Of a DNA stretch of 64,000 bases, positions 61,885 to 64,000 are shown in pieces. The DNA is from Porites lobata. Its lineage: Eukaryota > Cnidaria > Anthozoa > Scleractinia > Poritidae. Position numbers and translations under genes: made by a program. The DNA lies in NCBI GenBank assembly GCA_942486035.1, contig CALNXK010000179.1, positions 306,001-370,000 on the forward strand, read 5' to 3'. The notes under the pieces were generated by a model. The model ran no database searches, was not told where the DNA came from, and saw nothing but the letters and a program-made list of their open reading frames with translations. The stretch's first letter is position 1. Every line of letters starts with the position of its first letter.

Positions 61885-62345
61885 AAGCCAGTTTTCACGG
61901 GCGACAGAGTCAGAGTCAGGGTCCTAATCAGAAGGGTAGAACTTTACAATCTAGTGAAGACATCATTCGGATCTTTCTGAGTCTGCTAAAGACTTTGTCG
62001 TTTATGATCAAGTGAAAACTGGGTTGCCGAAAATGAAAGCAGAAGCAGGAGAACGAAACCAATCACAAAGTATGGGAACATGCATTGTGATTAGTTTATC
62101 CTTCTGCTTCTGCTTCCAACTCCGACAATCTGGTTTCACTAGATCATAAGCAGAATGTAAGCGATGGAGTAGCAGCAGAGTTGGAAGAAACTGAAAACGT
62201 TTTAACTCTTCTGACTCTGATTCACTCGCACTTATGACTCCCCTTATGCTGAGTTCGGATTTTTTATTTTCACTCGGTCATAAGTCCTATTATGACTCTG
62301 CTTACGACTCCGTCTTCAACTCTGTCACTAGAAAAAACCAGCCTT
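61885..62345. mobile_element. 461-bp foldback MITE
   Basis: The left end aagccagttttcacgggcga, continuing cagagtcagag, pairs imperfectly with the right end aactctgtcactagaaaaaa followed by ccagcctt. Inner gactcygcttacgactc-type repeats extend the foldback. Confidence 0.75.
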
Positions 62346-62689
62346 AAAGCCAACTAGCATTTTGGCGAGAGAGTGCCCCCCTTCTCCCTTAATTTCACCT
62401 CAAGGTCTCCATGTCTCCATTTGACAGTAACAGTTTGAATGAGGTGGCCATTAGAAGAACCCAGGATATACATTGTATTAGTGAATTTCATACTCAGATG
62501 TGACCTCAATCCTTTTTCCAATTTCTTTACTTTTTGTGTAGCTGTAAATACCCCTAAAGTCAGGGGCACTAATGGAGAGAGGAGGGTAAAAATAATGAGT
62601 GTAGTGTACCATCCGCCTTAGGTTTGCTAGCCTGCACCACATATGGAACTAAACTTCTTTACATCGATCTGTGAAACAGCACCAAAATC

Positions 62690-62861
62690 CTTGCTCTGGG
62701 CCTCCAGATGTCTACCAGCATTTGAGTACGCACCATGATTGGCCAGTTAAAAAGCCATTGTCACTTTGCCATTAAATAATTGAAAATGCATTTCCAGTAA
62801 TACATTGAGTCCTGGGTCCATTGGGGGTGCAGAACAAGGATATTAGCGCTGCTTCGTAGAT
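62690..62861. repeat. Dispersed repeat, family R2, copy 3 (reverse orientation)
   Basis: catttgagtacgcaccatga and gcagaacaaggatattagcg are reverse-complement matches to segments of the R2 copy at 51683-51868. Confidence 0.65.
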
Positions 62862-63048
62862 GTTAAGAAACTGGTGTTAGATTACATCTGTGAGGCTAAG
62901 GTTTGCCAGTCTAATGTGTACCATTTTGAGTTACCAAGGTACATGTAAAAATATAAGGACCTTGACCTTTACCATTGACCTTAACCAAGAGAAGATCAGA
63001 ATGTATTCTTTCAGAAAATCTCCAGGGCCCTCTCCTCCTGTCCATATT

Positions 63049-63220
63049 AGGGTGATTTAGCAACAGAACGGGAACGTCTGTTGACGACTGCGCGTGCAAA
63101 TCAAACAATTGGACTGACCAATGGCAGAGCGGCAAATTGGGTACCAGAAGTCGAGTTTAGTCCTTTCTGCACGCTTACCTGTCGTCAAATGACGTTCCCG
63201 TCCTGTTGTTAAATCAGCCT
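63049..63220. mobile_element. 172-bp MITE
   Basis: The inverted ends are agggtgatttagcaacagaa, followed by cgggaacgtc, and gacgttcccgtcctgttgtt followed by aaatcagcct. Confidence 0.85.
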
Positions 63221-63397
63221 ATGACTGGAGGGGGAGGGGGTCTAAAAGACCAATTAAGTTAAAACAAATGTACGACTACATGAAACGTAATTGGAATTTC
63301 AATGGAGGTGTGTGGGGGGCAGGGGTCTCAGAAAAATCCCTCTCAAGGGGGAGATTAATTTGGATATTTTCCGAAACAGCACAATTTCACTTTGAAA

Positions 63398-63657
63398 CTA
63401 CAATCGGCGACAAAATTGTTGAGACATTGTACTTAACTAGGGTAACTTCGGAGAACAAAAGAATCTGCACCCCTCCCCTGTCCCCTCCATTCAAAGTTGG
63501 GGTGTTTGTTGTTTTCTATAGGTAGCTAGAATAAGGGCAAACATTGCACAGAGGGGATGGGGGAGGAAAGCAATATTTCCTCCTTTTGAAGTTAATAAAA
63601 CGTAAAAAAGCCCAGTTTTGGGCAAAGTGTCTCAACTCATTTTGTCGCCGATTGTAG
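63398..63657. mobile_element. 260-bp MITE
   Basis: The inverted ends are ctacaatcggcgacaaaatt, followed by gttgagaca, and tgtctcaactcattttgtcg followed by ccgattgtag. The arms are about 33 bp with few mismatches. Confidence 0.87.
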
Positions 63658-64000
63658 AATATTTTTACTCCAATAATGCAATGCATTTCACAATGATTCA
63701 TTCTTTATAACAAGCAGGTACTTCTCTGTGTTTAACCATTATATCATGAGAATCATTTCAAAACTAAGTTCTCCATAAATAGAGATGTGAAATATTCTGT
63801 TACAATATCCAAGTTTGTCCAAATTTGTTTTATTTTTAATAAGTCAATAAGTCAGGTTGATAAGGAATTTGTGTCATGCCATCCAGTACATTCCTGAACG
63901 TAGAAACTATGCCAAAAAATAATAAACTCAATATTAATGACAATCATAAGTTCACTTTGCTTAGTATATTTGGATAAAATCTTCCTTCCTTAGCCTTTTA

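Larger units (their letters stand above)
61777..64000. other. Upstream intron, no further exon found
   Basis: The Sec14 domain needs at least one more N-terminal exon. I found no frame with the expected Gly-rich, D-x-x-G-R-P type segment flanked by splice sites. The region is largely covered by MITEs at 61885, 62690, 63049 and 63398, so the earlier exons should lie beyond the right edge. Confidence 0.55.

Noticed and set aside
62911..63135. Minus-strand frame with DRRRGPWRFSE, considered as the missing N-terminal Sec14 exon
   Set aside because: It resembles the Sec14 start only in a few residues, has no matching splice borders or phase, and overlaps the MITE at 63049-63220.
1..64000. CRISPR arrays, operons, bacterial promoters or phage genes
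   Set aside because: No regularly spaced direct repeats or prokaryotic gene packing occur. The window is a single intron-rich eukaryotic gene.

Overview
The window reads as animal nuclear DNA: AT-rich, dense in spliceosomal introns, with tRNA-derived repeats and many short inverted-repeat (MITE-like) elements. The protein families (Sec14, spectrin repeats, RhoGEF, titin-type Ig domains) are those of metazoan muscle and cytoskeletal giants. The palindromic repeat families and intron-rich exon layout suggest a cnidarian, probably an anthozoan such as a coral or anemone. That assignment is inference.

One gene explains essentially all coding signal. It lies on the minus strand and enters the window at its right side, with the first exon seen at 61686-61776. 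It leaves at the left edge, with the last exon running off base 1. I placed 52 exons by GT-AG borders whose reading phases agree from end to end. They encode about 7,140 residues with both termini missing. Domain order from the N-terminal side is: C-terminal part of a Sec14/CRAL-TRIO lipid-binding domain (59402-61776); about 15 spectrin repeats (28066-57508); a low-complexity linker (26068-27623); a Dbl-homology RhoGEF domain (24192-26130); a divergent SH3 domain (about 23640-23850); then about 45 I-set Ig domains with short acidic spacers (1-23600).

The first half resembles Trio/kalirin (Sec14, spectrin repeats, DH) and the second half resembles obscurin/UNC-89/titin (long Ig array). No PH domain is present between DH and SH3. 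Two nested duplication patterns built the protein. The spectrin array repeats a two-repeat, three-exon module of about 351+123+192 bp, in phase 0. The Ig array repeats a three-Ig super-repeat, usually one per exon of about 885 bp, in phase 1. FN3 and kinase domains may lie beyond the left edge, as in the related families, but none is visible.

By inference the protein would tie membrane lipid and Rho-GTPase signalling to a long elastic or scaffold filament. Introns hold at least a dozen foldback elements, several with target-site duplications, one nested insertion, tRNA-like SINE heads, tandem duplications and a short TTAGGG run. I see no second protein gene, no functional RNA gene and no promoter or terminator that I can support.
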